The notes beneath the pieces were generated by a model. The model worked only from the letters and a program-made list of their open reading frames with translations. It was not told where the DNA came from and made no database searches. From Pseudomonas sp. MAG733B (GTDB lineage: Bacteria > Pseudomonadota > Gammaproteobacteria > Pseudomonadales > Pseudomonadaceae), in the NCBI RefSeq assembly GCF_036884845.1, contig NZ_CP145732.1:5642001-5706000 (forward strand): a DNA stretch of 64,000 bases, written 5' to 3'. A program made the translations under genes and the position numbers. The number at the start of each line of letters is the position of its first letter. Positions within the stretch are counted from its first letter, which is position 1. Below are positions 1-8,597 of this stretch, piece after piece.

Positions 1-1107
1 ACCCCGCAACTGCCGCACCTGCTCAGTGAAGGCCAGATCGACCTGACCGCCGCCGGCCTGATTGCCGCCGCCAACTACCTCGGTTACTTCCTCGGTGCCG
101 TGGACGCGATGTTTTCCCGGCGTCCGGCGCAAGTTCGCCGCCGTCTGCTGGGTGGCTTGTGGCTGTGTGTGCTGCTGACCCTCGCCTCGTTCTGGGCACA
201 CGGCTTCTGGCCGCATCTGATCCTGCGCTTCGGTACTGGCGTGGCCAGCGCCTGGGTACTGGTGATGATCACCGCGCTGAGCCAGCCGTTGGCCGCCGCC
301 GCCGGACGCCCGCGACTCGGCGCCTTGGTATTTGCCGGACCGGGTTTGGGGATTTTTCTCACAGGGTTGCTGGCCTTGGGCTCGAACCTCTTGGGTCAGA
401 CGTCCGCTACGTTATGGCTGGTGTACGCCGCCGTCGGTTTGGTGATGTTGCTGGGGATTGTGCGAATCCTGCCGCAACCGCCGGCAACCGTGGCCGCTGT
501 CGCCAACGTCGCGACTTCGGACAGTCGTGGTATCGGCCGGTTAGGCCTGGTCTATGCGTTGTACGGCGTGGGCTACATCATCCCGGCGACGTTCCTGTCG
601 CAAATGGCTAGCGCGCAGTTCCATGGCCAATGGCAGGCCGATCTGTTCTGGCCGTGCTTCGGCCTGGCGGCGGCGATCGGCGTGGTGTTGGTGAGTGTGC
701 GTCGGCCTACTTGGGGGACGACACGTCACTGGCTGATGGCGACACTGTGGCTGCAAGCGGCGGGGGTGTTCGCTTGCCTGCTGGGCAATGGTCCCGGCCT
801 CGCGCTCGGGGTGATTCTGTGTGGCACGCCGTTCCTGGCCTGCATGCAACTGGTGATTCAACGCTCGCGGGAATTGGCGCCCCACGCGACGCAACGCAAT
901 GCAGGCCTGCTGACCGCATGTTTTGCCGTGGGCCAGCTCAGCGGGCCGTTGCTGGCGGCATTGAGTAGCCACTTCAGCGGTGGCTTGCAGCCCGCGCTGG
1001 TGGTCGCGGGCATTGGGCTGGTGATCGCCGGGAGTCTGCTGTTCAGTCCACTCAGGACTGCCCAAGCGCTCTGCGCAAACGGCGGCGAACCCACTGCTCA
1101 GCGCTGA
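1..1107 (+). CDS. YbfB/YjiJ-type MFS transporter, 5' partial
   Basis: The reading frame is open from the first base, so the N-terminus lies outside the window; the visible 368 residues end at TGA 1105-1107. The opening segment (TPQLPHLL, then a polar stretch and AANYLGYFLGAVDA) is the end of TM1 and start of TM2 of the YbfB/YjiJ branch of the major facilitator superfamily. About ten further hydrophobic segments follow, with a Pro/Val-rich stretch near the middle that suits the cytoplasmic loop between the two halves. It is probably an inner-membrane proton-coupled exporter; the substrate is unknown. The last 56 bp overlap the end of the convergent EamA gene, so the two stop regions are antisense to each other. 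Confidence 0.85.
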   Translation, partial: TPQLPHLLSEGQIDLTAAGLIAAANYLGYFLGAVDAMFSRRPAQVRRRLLGGLWLCVLLTLASFWAHGFWPHLILRFGTGVASAWVLVMITALSQPLAAAAGRPRLGALVFAGPGLGIFLTGLLALGSNLLGQTSATLWLVYAAVGLVMLLGIVRILPQPPATVAAVANVATSDSRGIGRLGLVYALYGVGYIIPATFLSQMASAQFHGQWQADLFWPCFGLAAAIGVVLVSVRRPTWGTTRHWLMATLWLQAAGVFACLLGNGPGLALGVILCGTPFLACMQLVIQRSRELAPHATQRNAGLLTACFAVGQLSGPLLAALSSHFSGGLQPALVVAGIGLVIAGSLLFSPLRTAQALCANGGEPTAQR

Positions 1108-1984
1108 CAAAGGTGATGCCCAACAACACCAGCACCGCGCCGATTACAAAGTTGAGGCTCAGCTCTTCACCCAGCAACACCACACCGAACGTGACGCCGA
1201 ACAGCGGCGTCATGAACGAAAATACCGCCAGGTTCGCCGCGAGATAACGGCGCAACAGCCAGAACCAGATCAAGTAACTGAAAAACGACACGACCACGCC
1301 TTGGAACAGCACACTGGCCACCGCCACGGTGGTCAGGCTGACGTGGGTGATCTGGCCGCTGAGCAGCGCGATCAACAGCAAACCGACGAAACCGATGATC
1401 AATTGATAGAACAAGGTCAGGGTCACCGGCGCCTCCGACAACTTCGAAGCCCGAACCACCACGGTGGTCGCACCCCATGCGGCACCCGCCAGTACGCCCA
1501 AAGCATCGCCCAGCAACATGCGGCGATCGAGATTATCCCACGACACCCCGCCGGCAAACGCGATGCCAATTCCGACAAAGGCCAGAATGATCCCCAACCA
1601 TTGCACCGGCCGCAACCGCTCACTGGGCAACAACCAGTGCACGCCCAACGCGGTAAAAATCGGCGCGGTATAGAGGAACACCGACATGTGCGCGGCCGTG
1701 GTCAGTTGCAGGCCTTCGGAAATGAAGAAAAACTCCAGTCCGAACAAGGCACCGGCCAACAACCCACCGCGCCATGTGGCACCGACCTGATCCCAGCCGC
1801 CCTTCCAGCAGATCAACAATCCCACGAGCAACGCGGACATGCCCGAGCGCCCGGCCGCCTGCATGACCGGCGCAATGTCGGGCGCCGCCCATTTGATCAT
1901 CACCTGCTGGACGCCCCAGACCAGGCACAAACCCAGCATCACTTGCAGGGCAAAACCATCGGCGCTACGCCGGGTGGCGCTCAC
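1052..1984 (-). CDS. EamA/DMT-family transporter
   Basis: This is a drug/metabolite transporter superfamily permease of about 310 residues with ten predicted membrane helices arranged as two EamA repeats. The first repeat begins at LGLCLVWGVQQVMIKWAAP and the second at DALGVLAGAAWGATTVVVRAS. It likely exports small metabolites or amino acids across the inner membrane; the substrate cannot be read from sequence. I place the start at GTG 1984-1982 (VSATRRSADG). The frame extends to 2038, but the extra N-terminus is Cys/Pro-rich and atypical. Upstream to the right lies a REP pair and then cvfB. The 3' end overlaps the convergent MFS gene by 56 bp. Confidence 0.83.
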   Translation of the reverse strand: MSATRRSADGFALQVMLGLCLVWGVQQVMIKWAAPDIAPVMQAAGRSGMSALLVGLLICWKGGWDQVGATWRGGLLAGALFGLEFFFISEGLQLTTAAHMSVFLYTAPIFTALGVHWLLPSERLRPVQWLGIILAFVGIGIAFAGGVSWDNLDRRMLLGDALGVLAGAAWGATTVVVRASKLSEAPVTLTLFYQLIIGFVGLLLIALLSGQITHVSLTTVAVASVLFQGVVVSFFSYLIWFWLLRRYLAANLAVFSFMTPLFGVTFGVVLLGEELSLNFVIGAVLVLLGITFVSAEQWVRRRLRRALGQS

Positions 1985-2049
1985 TGGAGAACCTTGACTA
2001 CGACATGGAACATGGCAACAACTCGGCAGTGGAAGCAAAACTCTGCCCC

Positions 2050-2127
2050 TGTAGGAGCTGCCGCAGGCTGCGATCTTTGTTTTTGAAGATCCAGATCAAA
2101 AGATCGCAGCCTGCGGCAGCTCCTACA
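2050..2127. repeat. REP pair, GCCGCAGGCTGCGATC family
   Basis: Two 28-29 nt arms (2050-2078 and 2099-2127) form a near-perfect inverted repeat around a 20-nt spacer. Each arm has the terminal GTAGGAGCTGCC typical of Pseudomonas REP sequences. It lies between two leftward genes (cvfB and the EamA gene), where a long hairpin could stabilise the upstream message or attenuate read-through. Confidence 0.9.
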
Positions 2128-2142
2128 GAGGTGTTTCGAGTA

Positions 2143-2979
2143 TCAGCTCAGTTCAATGCGATCGGCATGAATGACAATCTGGCCATTTTTGTACAACGCA
2201 CCGATGGCCTTTTTAAAGTTGCCTTTGCTGACGCCGAACATGCTGCTAATCACAGTCGGGTCGCTCTTGTCGCTGACCGGCAGGCTGCCATTGTTCTCGC
2301 GCAACTTGGCGAGGATCTTCGAGTTCAGGCTGGTGGCCGCTTCCTGGCCGACCGGTTGCAGGCTCAGGCTGATCTTGCCGTCGGCACGAACTTCCTTGAT
2401 GAAGCCCTTCTCTTCTTTACCGGCGCGCATGAACTTGAAGATTTCGTTCTTGTGAATCAGGCCCCAGTGCTTGTTATTGATGATTGCCTTGAAACCCATA
2501 TCGGTGGCTTCGGCAACCAGCAAGTCAACTTCCTGGCCCGGCGTGTAGTTGGCCGGCGTCTTGTCGAGATAGCGATCCAGACGCGCCGTCGCGGTAATGC
2601 GGCGGGTGTGCTTGTCGAGGTAGACATGCACCACGGTGTACTCGCCGGCTGTCATCTGACGTTTTTCTTCGGAATACGGCAGCAACAGATCCTTCGGCAG
2701 CCCCCAGTCCAGGAACACGCCGATACTGTTGACTTCAACAACTTTCAAACTGGCGAATTCACCTACCTGAACTTTTGGCTTTTCAGTAGTTGCGATTAGT
2801 TTGTCATCGCTATCCAGATAAACAAAAACGTTTAACCAGTCTTCATCTTCGCTGGGAATATCTTTTGGAATATAACGATTGGGCAAAAGGATTTCGCCAT
2901 CCGCGCCGCCGTCCAGATATAAACCGAAGTTAGTGTGTTTAACCACTTGCAAACTGTTGTAACGCCCGACTAAAGCCAT
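2143..2979 (-). CDS. CvfB-family S1 RNA-binding protein
   Basis: The 278-residue protein has the CvfB/YitL layout. N-terminal S1-like OB folds include NFGLYLDGG and a second repeat with SIGVFLDWGLPKDLLLP; a third is at MGFKAIINNKHWGLIHKNEIF. A winged-helix tail follows (DPTVISSMFGVSKGNFKKA). Such proteins bind RNA in the cytosol; the family founder affects virulence-factor expression in Staphylococcus, and the role in Pseudomonas is not defined. The start at 2979 (MALVGRYNS) has GAGGG about 8 nt upstream and gives the usual family length; the longer frame to 3150 adds non-conserved residues. It appears monocistronic and is followed by a REP pair. Confidence 0.88.
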   Translation of the reverse strand: MALVGRYNSLQVVKHTNFGLYLDGGADGEILLPNRYIPKDIPSEDEDWLNVFVYLDSDDKLIATTEKPKVQVGEFASLKVVEVNSIGVFLDWGLPKDLLLPYSEEKRQMTAGEYTVVHVYLDKHTRRITATARLDRYLDKTPANYTPGQEVDLLVAEATDMGFKAIINNKHWGLIHKNEIFKFMRAGKEEKGFIKEVRADGKISLSLQPVGQEAATSLNSKILAKLRENNGSLPVSDKSDPTVISSMFGVSKGNFKKAIGALYKNGQIVIHADRIELS

Positions 2980-3328
2980 GTCCAATACCCTCATTACGTG
3001 GCGGCATTCTACCCGGTTTTGCAGGCCGCGTTCGGTAGCCGGCCCGGTGGCGCAAGAAAATCCTGCGAAGGCCTTAATTTTCCTGGCTTTTGCCATGGGT
3101 AGCTGGCCGCTCGTCTGACCATTCCGACGACTTTCGTCACTGCCCGGCAAGGGTAAAAAGAGATTTTCCGAGTCATGTTTTTAGTTAAAACAGCGACTTA
3201 GGGAAAATAGACCAACAACAATTCGCGGCTTGTTTCGCCCTTCACCTGAAACGTCCAAGGGATATTTGCCAAGCAAATTGCAGGTAATTCCTGTACGATG
3301 CCTGGCCAAGTTAATTTTCTACAGGTTA

Positions 3329-3517
3329 ATGGCCGCCATGCGTGTAAAAGCATCCACCAGCAAAGCAAAGCCAGCTCCAGCCGTTGAAACCAGCGAATCG
3401 ATCAACAACCAGATCGCTGCATTCCTCAAATCCGGCGGTGAAATCCAGCAAATTGCCAAAGGCGTCAGCGGCCAGACGTTCGGCCCGTCCAAGCAGATCA
3501 CCTTGGGCAAGAAGTAA
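3329..3517 (+). CDS. small conserved protein with FLKSGGEIQQI motif
   Basis: This is a 59-62 residue basic protein starting at ATG 3329 or 3338; the frame is open further upstream, but RBS-like AGG lies just before 3329. The N-terminal half is Lys/Ser/Ala/Pro-rich and probably disordered. The C-terminal half has a short helix (ESINNQIAAFLKSGG), then EIQQI and a GPSKQITLGKK tail. The FLxxGGxxQxI pattern resembles the C-terminal motif I remember from the RNA-polymerase-binding regulator SutA of P. aeruginosa, but the rest differs. It stands alone, preceded by an AT-rich 160-bp leader. Function unknown; expression is plausible given good codon usage. Confidence 0.65.
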   Translation: MAAMRVKASTSKAKPAPAVETSESINNQIAAFLKSGGEIQQIAKGVSGQTFGPSKQITLGKK

Positions 3518-3725
3518 CACCCTTCGCTTCACCTGGTCCCTGGGCGCTTTGAGCTTCGAAGCGCCTGGACTGGAACCCTCGCAACAACTCCCTCGCAAAC
3601 AATCAATCTTGTAAAAATCGACGAACGGCCCTCGATGCCCGTCATTCGCCGGTATCCTTGCACGCGTCTAGATCAAGCGTTTCAGCAGGCCTCTCCGCCC
3701 GCCCCCGCTGTTCATGGAGCGACGC

Positions 3726-4448
3726 ATGTTCAAACCCTCCTGCTTACCCATCCTGCTAGTCAGCCTTATGGCGTGTTCGATCGCCCATGGGCAAATCTTT
3801 CAACGCGAGCTGGGGGATTTCGATCTCAAACTCGGCACCAGTCCCAGCCGTAGCATGGCCCAAGGCTTGGTCAAACCCTCGGCCGCCGGCTCATTTCATG
3901 GCGGTCTGGACCTGACGCACAACAGCGGCTTCTACTTTGGCCAATGGTCGCCCAGCATGGGCATCAGCCCGGGGAAAAATCTCGAGATCGATTCCTACGC
4001 AGGCTTTAAACAACCCTTCGACCAAACCTTCGGCTACGAAGTGGGCATGATCCATTACAGCTACCCCGAAGTGGAAACGCTCGACAGCCAGGAGCTGTTC
4101 GGTGGCCTGACCTTGCTCGGCAGTCGTTTCGGCATCGCTTTGAGCAACGACCCGGACAAACAGAACAACACGCTGTTCGCCGACCTCAGTGGCAATCAGC
4201 CGTTCGGCATCGGGATCAGCATGAAATACACCACCCACCAGCTGAACACGCCCGTCGCGGTGGACGGTGGTTACGTAGGAAGTTTCACCGATTGGTCGGT
4301 GAAACTGTCTCGACCGTTCATGGGCATCGACCTCAACCTGATCTACAGCGACTCCAGCCTCAGCGGCAGCTATTGTTCAGCCTATTCCGGGCACAACAGT
4401 CAGTGTGACGGGCTCGTTACCCTCAAGGCTGAACGCGCCTTCTATTGA
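3726..4448 (+). CDS. TorF-family putative outer-membrane porin
   Basis: This 240-residue exported protein has a signal peptide (MFKPSCLPILLVSLMACSIAHG) and a beta-rich mature part. Alternating Gly/aromatic strands (GGLDLTHNSGFYFGQW, YEVGMIHYSYP, FGIGISMKYTTH) end in an aromatic residue (ERAFY), as expected for a small outer-membrane barrel. It matches the TorF/TIGR02001-type putative porins. The C-terminal Cys pair (SYCSAYSGHNSQC) could form a disulfide. The start at 3726 is chosen because GGAG lies 6 nt upstream and the signal peptide begins there. It is followed after about 75 bp by a lipoprotein gene in the same direction. Substrate unknown. Confidence 0.75.
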   Translation: MFKPSCLPILLVSLMACSIAHGQIFQRELGDFDLKLGTSPSRSMAQGLVKPSAAGSFHGGLDLTHNSGFYFGQWSPSMGISPGKNLEIDSYAGFKQPFDQTFGYEVGMIHYSYPEVETLDSQELFGGLTLLGSRFGIALSNDPDKQNNTLFADLSGNQPFGIGISMKYTTHQLNTPVAVDGGYVGSFTDWSVKLSRPFMGIDLNLIYSDSSLSGSYCSAYSGHNSQCDGLVTLKAERAFY

Positions 4449-4525
4449 TTGGCTGAACTGCCGGGCTGATCTTGCGTTCACATGAGAATCAGTCCCCGAA
4501 GCCAGGCTTTCGCAAGGATTCGCCC

Positions 4526-5395
4526 ATGTCTCGCTGGTTAAAACAGATCGCCTTCGTGCTCATGTTCACCCTCGCCCTCGGCGCGTGCAGCCGCATGGGC
4601 CTGGCCTACCGCAACCTCGACGTGATCATTCCCTGGACGCTCGGCGACTACCTGGACATGAACGGTGAGCAAAAAGGCTGGCTCAACGAGCGCCTCAAGG
4701 AACACTTGAGCTGGCATTGCACCACGCAAATGCCGGGCTACCTCGACTGGCTGGATCGACTGCAAACCATGGTCGCCACGAACCAGGTCACCGATGCCGC
4801 ATTGCAAGCCCGCGCGCTGGAAGCCAAACAGGCGATCGCCGAAACGGCCCGGGAAATCACCCCCTCCGCGGTCGAATTGCTGCAAGGGCTGGACGACACG
4901 CAGGTCGCCGAAATGAACGAGGCCTTCGCCAAAGACCAGCGCAAACGCCAGGCGCAATACCTCAAACCCTCCCTCGATCAGCAGATCAAGGAACGCGGCG
5001 AGCGCATGGAAAAACGCCTGGGTGACTGGCTTGGCCCATTGAACGCCACTCAGCATCAGCGCGTCGTGGCATGGTCGAATGCCTTGGGCGACCAGAACAC
5101 GCAGTGGATCGCCAATCGCGTCCACTGGCAGAAGCAGTTCAGTGCGGCAGTGGCGCAACGCCACAGCCCTGAATTCCCACAACAAATCGAGACGCTTCTG
5201 GTCGAACGGGAGCGTTTATGGACGCCTGCTTATCGTCAGGCCTTCGCTGCCACGGAAGCGCAGGCACGCTCGCTGTTCGTCGATTTGATGGCTGAAAGCA
5301 CGCCGGAGCAGCGTCAGCGGTTGCTGACGAAAATCGAGGGGGTGAAGAAGGACTTTAGTGATTTGAAATGTCTGAAGGCTGCAAAACAAAGCTGA
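4526..5395 (+). CDS. DUF6279-type lipoprotein
   Basis: The 289-residue precursor starts at ATG 4526, with AAGGA 8 nt upstream. Its type II signal peptide ends in the lipobox LALGAC (lipidated Cys21). The mature part is strongly helical and charged, with an early YRNLDVIIPWTLGDYLDM segment followed by repeated amphipathic helices rich in Glu, Gln and Arg. This layout matches the DUF6279 lipoproteins common in Pseudomonas. Position +2 after Cys is Ser, not Asp, so outer-membrane sorting is likely. No enzymatic motif is visible. It is followed directly by a REP pair that separates it from the convergent gene at 5519. Confidence 0.75.
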   Translation: MSRWLKQIAFVLMFTLALGACSRMGLAYRNLDVIIPWTLGDYLDMNGEQKGWLNERLKEHLSWHCTTQMPGYLDWLDRLQTMVATNQVTDAALQARALEAKQAIAETAREITPSAVELLQGLDDTQVAEMNEAFAKDQRKRQAQYLKPSLDQQIKERGERMEKRLGDWLGPLNATQHQRVVAWSNALGDQNTQWIANRVHWQKQFSAAVAQRHSPEFPQQIETLLVERERLWTPAYRQAFAATEAQARSLFVDLMAESTPEQRQRLLTKIEGVKKDFSDLKCLKAAKQS

Positions 5396-5414
5396 ACATG
5401 TATACCCCCTTTAT

Positions 5415-5498
5415 GGGAGCGGGCTTGCTCGCGAAAGCGGTGTGTCAGACGACATCAATCCTGACTGTTACACCGCTTTCGCGAGCAAGCCCGCTCCC
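5415..5498. repeat. REP pair, GCGGGCTTGCTCGCGAA family
   Basis: The arms 5415-5443 and 5470-5498 are perfect 29-nt inverted repeats (GGGAGCGGGCTTGCTCGCGA and complement) around a 26-nt spacer. The pair sits between convergent genes (lipoprotein at left, 5519-5908 at right), so it may serve as a bidirectional 3'-end structure. Confidence 0.92.
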
Positions 5499-5518
5499 AC
5501 AGGTGTTTTGTGTGATCC

Positions 5519-5908
5519 TCAGGCAATCTGCGCCTTCGACGCCACCTCTTCAAATGTCACTTCATCCAGCGCATCTTCCTGCTCATCAAGCACCTGCCGT
5601 GGATGATCATTGCCCGGAATGCTGCTGTCGATCAGGCTCAGCAAACTGGAACCCCGAGGCGTCAAAATGTAATTGGACCCGGTGCCTCCCTGCTCCTCCG
5701 GCCGAGGCTCGATGTAACCGCGCTCCAGCAGTAATTTTTCGTACTCACCCGCCACCGCTTTCAGATGGTCAAGGTTCTCAGTCTGCTCACCTTCCGACGC
5801 TTTTTCCGCTGCGTACTGTTCGGCGTAAGGCCTTGGCGTGAAGCTGGCTTCGCCGTGCTGTACTTCATGCAGCAGGCGCTCGATCAAATCCCAGTTATAA
5901 GTCGTCAT
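5519..5908 (-). CDS. hypothetical winged-helix-like protein
   Basis: This acidic 129-residue protein begins MTTYNWDLIERLLHEVQ, continues with a helix (EYEKLLLERGYIEPRPEE) and then NYILTPRGSSLLSLI. The order 'helix - helix - ERGYI...LT.RG..LL' resembles the DUF2513-type winged-helix fold, so a small DNA- or protein-binding regulator is possible, but this is only a pattern impression. The C-terminal 30 residues are acidic (DEQEDALDEVTFEE) and probably disordered. GGAGG lies 8 nt before the ATG. It is monocistronic, convergent with the lipoprotein gene across a REP pair and divergent from the DUF899 gene. Confidence 0.65.
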   Translation of the reverse strand: MTTYNWDLIERLLHEVQHGEASFTPRPYAEQYAAEKASEGEQTENLDHLKAVAGEYEKLLLERGYIEPRPEEQGGTGSNYILTPRGSSLLSLIDSSIPGNDHPRQVLDEQEDALDEVTFEEVASKAQIA

Positions 5909-6081
5909 CCTGCAACCTCCGGTGCCCGTGAGTGAGGGGCTACATAGGTTGTGACCGGCATGGACTACAGCCGTTCAGCCCGGTTTTTTGCCACTACCGA
6001 CCGGCGGTATGTCGAATTCCCGGCAAGCCAAACGACTAGGCTGTGTAAGTCACCTCCCAGCCCCACGCAGGAGAAATCACT

Positions 6082-6816
6082 ATGAACATTCAGAATCATC
6101 CCGTCGTGTCCCGGGAAGAATGGCTCGCCGCCCGTAAACAACACCTGGCGCACGAAAAAGCCTTCACCAAGGAACGGGACAAACTCAGCGCCGAACGCCG
6201 CGCCTTGCCTTGGGTGAAAATCGACAAGGACTACCACTTCCAGGGCCCCAACGGTGAACTGAAGCTCGCCGACCTGTTCGGCGGGCGCAGCCAACTGGCC
6301 ATCTACCACTTTATGTTTGCCGACGGCTGGGACGAAGGCTGCCCCGGTTGCTCGTTTCTCTCCGATCACATCGACGGCGCCAACCAGCACCTGGCCCACC
6401 ATGACGTGGCCGTGGTGGCGGTGTCCCACGCACCGTTCGCCGAATTCCAGGCGTTCAAGCGGCGTATGGGCTGGAAATTTGATTGGGTATCGTCAGAAGG
6501 TTGCGATTTCAACTACGACTTTGGCGTCTCGGCCCGAGCCGAAGATGTCGCCGCCGGCAAGGCTACCTACAACTACGAAAAAACCGACGGCTCCGAGGAA
6601 GAACTTCCCGGCCTGAGCGTGTTTTATCGCAACGAGGGTGGCGAAATTTTTCACACCTATTCGACTTATGCCCGGGGCCTGGACATGTTGGTCGGAGCCT
6701 ACAACTACCTCGACTTGACGCCTAAGGGCAGGAATGAAGAGGAAATCATGGAGTGGGTGAAACACCACGACAAGTACGATGACAAGACCTCGGCAAGTTG
6801 CTGTCACGGTGGGTAA
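6082..6816 (+). CDS. DUF899 thioredoxin-like protein
   Basis: The 244-residue cytosolic protein belongs to the DUF899 branch of the thioredoxin/AhpC-like superfamily. Its core carries a CPGCSF motif (Cys87, Cys90) after the strand LAIYHFMFADGWDEG. Downstream are GWKFDWVSS, LPGLSVFYRNEGGEIFHTYS and YARGLDMLVGAYNYLDLTP, which are hallmarks of the family. The C-terminal helix EWVKHHDKYD is followed by a CC pair. The role is probably thiol redox chemistry on an unknown partner; no substrate is established that I can name. AGGAG lies 9 nt before the start. It appears monocistronic and divergent from 5519-5908. Confidence 0.82.
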   Translation: MNIQNHPVVSREEWLAARKQHLAHEKAFTKERDKLSAERRALPWVKIDKDYHFQGPNGELKLADLFGGRSQLAIYHFMFADGWDEGCPGCSFLSDHIDGANQHLAHHDVAVVAVSHAPFAEFQAFKRRMGWKFDWVSSEGCDFNYDFGVSARAEDVAAGKATYNYEKTDGSEEELPGLSVFYRNEGGEIFHTYSTYARGLDMLVGAYNYLDLTPKGRNEEEIMEWVKHHDKYDDKTSASCCHGG

Positions 6817-6918
6817 ACCCAGGGCTCCTCCACAGGTACTGACGGCCAGAGCTGAACTTTTTCCTACCTCCAGGCCTCAACCGGTTAACCCGCCTTAACC
6901 GGAACTGAGGCCTGACAC

Positions 6919-7194
6919 ATGAAAACCCTGCTCAAGCTCACCCTCGCCGCCACGCTCGCCTGCGCCCTGCCCGCCTGGGCCTGCACCCCCGAGGAAGCCA
7001 CTCAAAAACGCGAACAACTGGCCAAGGAAGTCACAAAACTCACCGAGCAAAATCCGACCAAGGCCAAGGAGATCAACGATGAGTTGCAGAAAATGGACCT
7101 GGGGACTGCCGCGAAAGATCTTCCAGACAAGTGCCAGTTGATCGATCAGCGCTTGAAAGAGTTGGGAACAGCAGAGAAGAAAGCCGAGAGTTGA
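6919..7194 (+). CDS. small periplasmic coiled-coil protein
   Basis: The 91-residue precursor has a clear Sec signal peptide (MKTLLKLTLAATLACALPAWA) followed by CTPEEAT. The mature part is about 70 residues of charged helices (KREQLAKEVTKLTEQNP, AKEINDELQKMDL) with a second Cys at DKCQLIDQRLKEL, so one intramolecular disulfide is likely in the periplasm. I recognise similar conserved Pseudomonas proteins of unknown function. It ends 12 nt before a strong hairpin that also terminates the convergent DEAD-box gene. Confidence 0.7.
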   Translation: MKTLLKLTLAATLACALPAWACTPEEATQKREQLAKEVTKLTEQNPTKAKEINDELQKMDLGTAAKDLPDKCQLIDQRLKELGTAEKKAES

Positions 7195-7208
7195 AGAACG
7201 CCGCCCAT

Positions 7209-7237
7209 AAAAAACCGGACATCTGTCCGGTTTTTTA
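7209..7237. terminator. bidirectional rho-independent terminator
   Basis: CCGGACA (7215-7221) and TGTCCGG (7224-7230) form a stem with six A on the left and six T on the right. It can therefore end transcription of both the 6919-7194 gene (rightward) and the helicase gene (leftward). Confidence 0.9.
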
Positions 7238-7256
7238 TGTCCACTGCCTAAAGCAT

Positions 7257-8597
7257 TTACTCAGCAGCCGGTGCTTCCGGCTTGCGACGCTTCAGCGGGG
7301 CCATGCCGTCCTTGCTCACCAGAGAATCGCTTTTCGGGCGATTGATGCTCTTGCGCTTGGTCGGGGTCTTGGCGGCGGTTTTTTTCTTGTCGCCCTTGGC
7401 GTCGGTCTTTTTCTTCTTCACACCGACAGCCTTGCCCGAGGCCTTGACCTTTTTCGGTCCGCCGTAGACGCCTTTGACTTCCTTGATGGTGCGGCGCTCG
7501 AAGCTTTGCTTGAGGTAGCGTTCGATGCTCGACATCAGGTTCCAGTCGCCGTGGCAGATCAGCGAGATGGCCAGGCCATCGTTGCCGGCGCGGCCGGTAC
7601 GACCGATGCGGTGCACGTACTCGTCGCCGCTGCGCGGCATGTCGAAGTTGATCACCAGGTCCAGGCCGTCCACGTCCAGGCCGCGAGCGGCGACGTCGGT
7701 CGCAACGAGGATTTTCACCCCGCCCTGCTTCAGACGGTCGATCGCCAGTTTGCGATCCTTCTGGTCCTTGTCGCCGTGCAGCACGAACGCCTTGTATTCC
7801 TGCGCCACCAGACGACCGTAGATGCGGTCAGCCATGGCCCGGGTGTTGGTGAAGACGATGGCCTTCTGGTAGGTCTCGTTGGCCAGCAGCCAGTTCACGA
7901 TCTGTTCTTTGTGCTGGTTGTGGTCAGCGGTGATGATTTGCTGACGGGTGGTTTCGTTCAGTTGGCTGACCGCGTTGAGCTGCAGGTGCTCAGGGTTGTT
8001 CAACACCTTGGCGACCATCTCGCGCAGGCCCGAACCACCGGTGGTAGCGGAGAACAGCATGGTCTGCTGGCGGTTGGTGCACTCGTCCACCAGACGCTGT
8101 ACGTCCTCGGCAAACCCCATGTCGAGCATGCGGTCGGCTTCATCGAGCACCAGCACTTCGACTTCTTTCAGGTCGAGGTTGCCGGCGTTCAGTTGCTCGA
8201 TCATCCGGCCCGGCGTACCGATCAGGATGTCCGGCACCTTGCGCAGCATGGCGGCCTGGACCTTGAAGTCTTCGCCGCCAGTGATCAGGCCGGACTTGAT
8301 GAAGGTGAACTGCGAAAAGCGTTCAACTTCTTTCAGCGTCTGCTGAGCCAACTCACGGGTCGGCAGCAGGATCAGGGTCTTGATGCTGACCCGGATCTTG
8401 GCCGGGCCGATCAGGCGATTGAGGATCGGCAAAACGAATGCAGCGGTCTTGCCGCTACCGGTTTGCGCTGTCACCCGCAGGTCACGCCCTTGGAGCGCCA
8501 GCGGAATTGCCGCTGCTTGCACAGGCGTTGGCTCGACAAATTTCAGCTCGGCCACGGCTTTGAGCAGGCGTTCGTGCAGGGCGAATTGGGAAAACAC
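7257..8597 (-). CDS. DEAD-box RNA helicase, RhlE1-like
   Basis: This is a 446-residue ATP-dependent RNA helicase. The motifs are in order: Q-motif region FVEPTPVQAAAIP, motif I AQTGSGKT (44-51), Ia PTRELAQQ, Ib TPGR, II DEAD (152-155), III SAT, then ATDVAARGLD and HRIGRTGRAG in the RecA2 domain. A Lys-rich tail (VKKKKTDAKGDKKK) of about 65 residues probably binds RNA nonspecifically. The short tail and FSQFALHERLL start fit the shorter RhlE paralogue of pseudomonads rather than the long RhlE2. I place the start at GTG 8597-8595 with GAGG 8 nt upstream; the longer frame to 8678 adds a non-conserved segment. It shares a bidirectional terminator with the convergent small gene. Confidence 0.9.
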   Translation of the reverse strand: MFSQFALHERLLKAVAELKFVEPTPVQAAAIPLALQGRDLRVTAQTGSGKTAAFVLPILNRLIGPAKIRVSIKTLILLPTRELAQQTLKEVERFSQFTFIKSGLITGGEDFKVQAAMLRKVPDILIGTPGRMIEQLNAGNLDLKEVEVLVLDEADRMLDMGFAEDVQRLVDECTNRQQTMLFSATTGGSGLREMVAKVLNNPEHLQLNAVSQLNETTRQQIITADHNQHKEQIVNWLLANETYQKAIVFTNTRAMADRIYGRLVAQEYKAFVLHGDKDQKDRKLAIDRLKQGGVKILVATDVAARGLDVDGLDLVINFDMPRSGDEYVHRIGRTGRAGNDGLAISLICHGDWNLMSSIERYLKQSFERRTIKEVKGVYGGPKKVKASGKAVGVKKKKTDAKGDKKKTAAKTPTKRKSINRPKSDSLVSKDGMAPLKRRKPEAPAAE

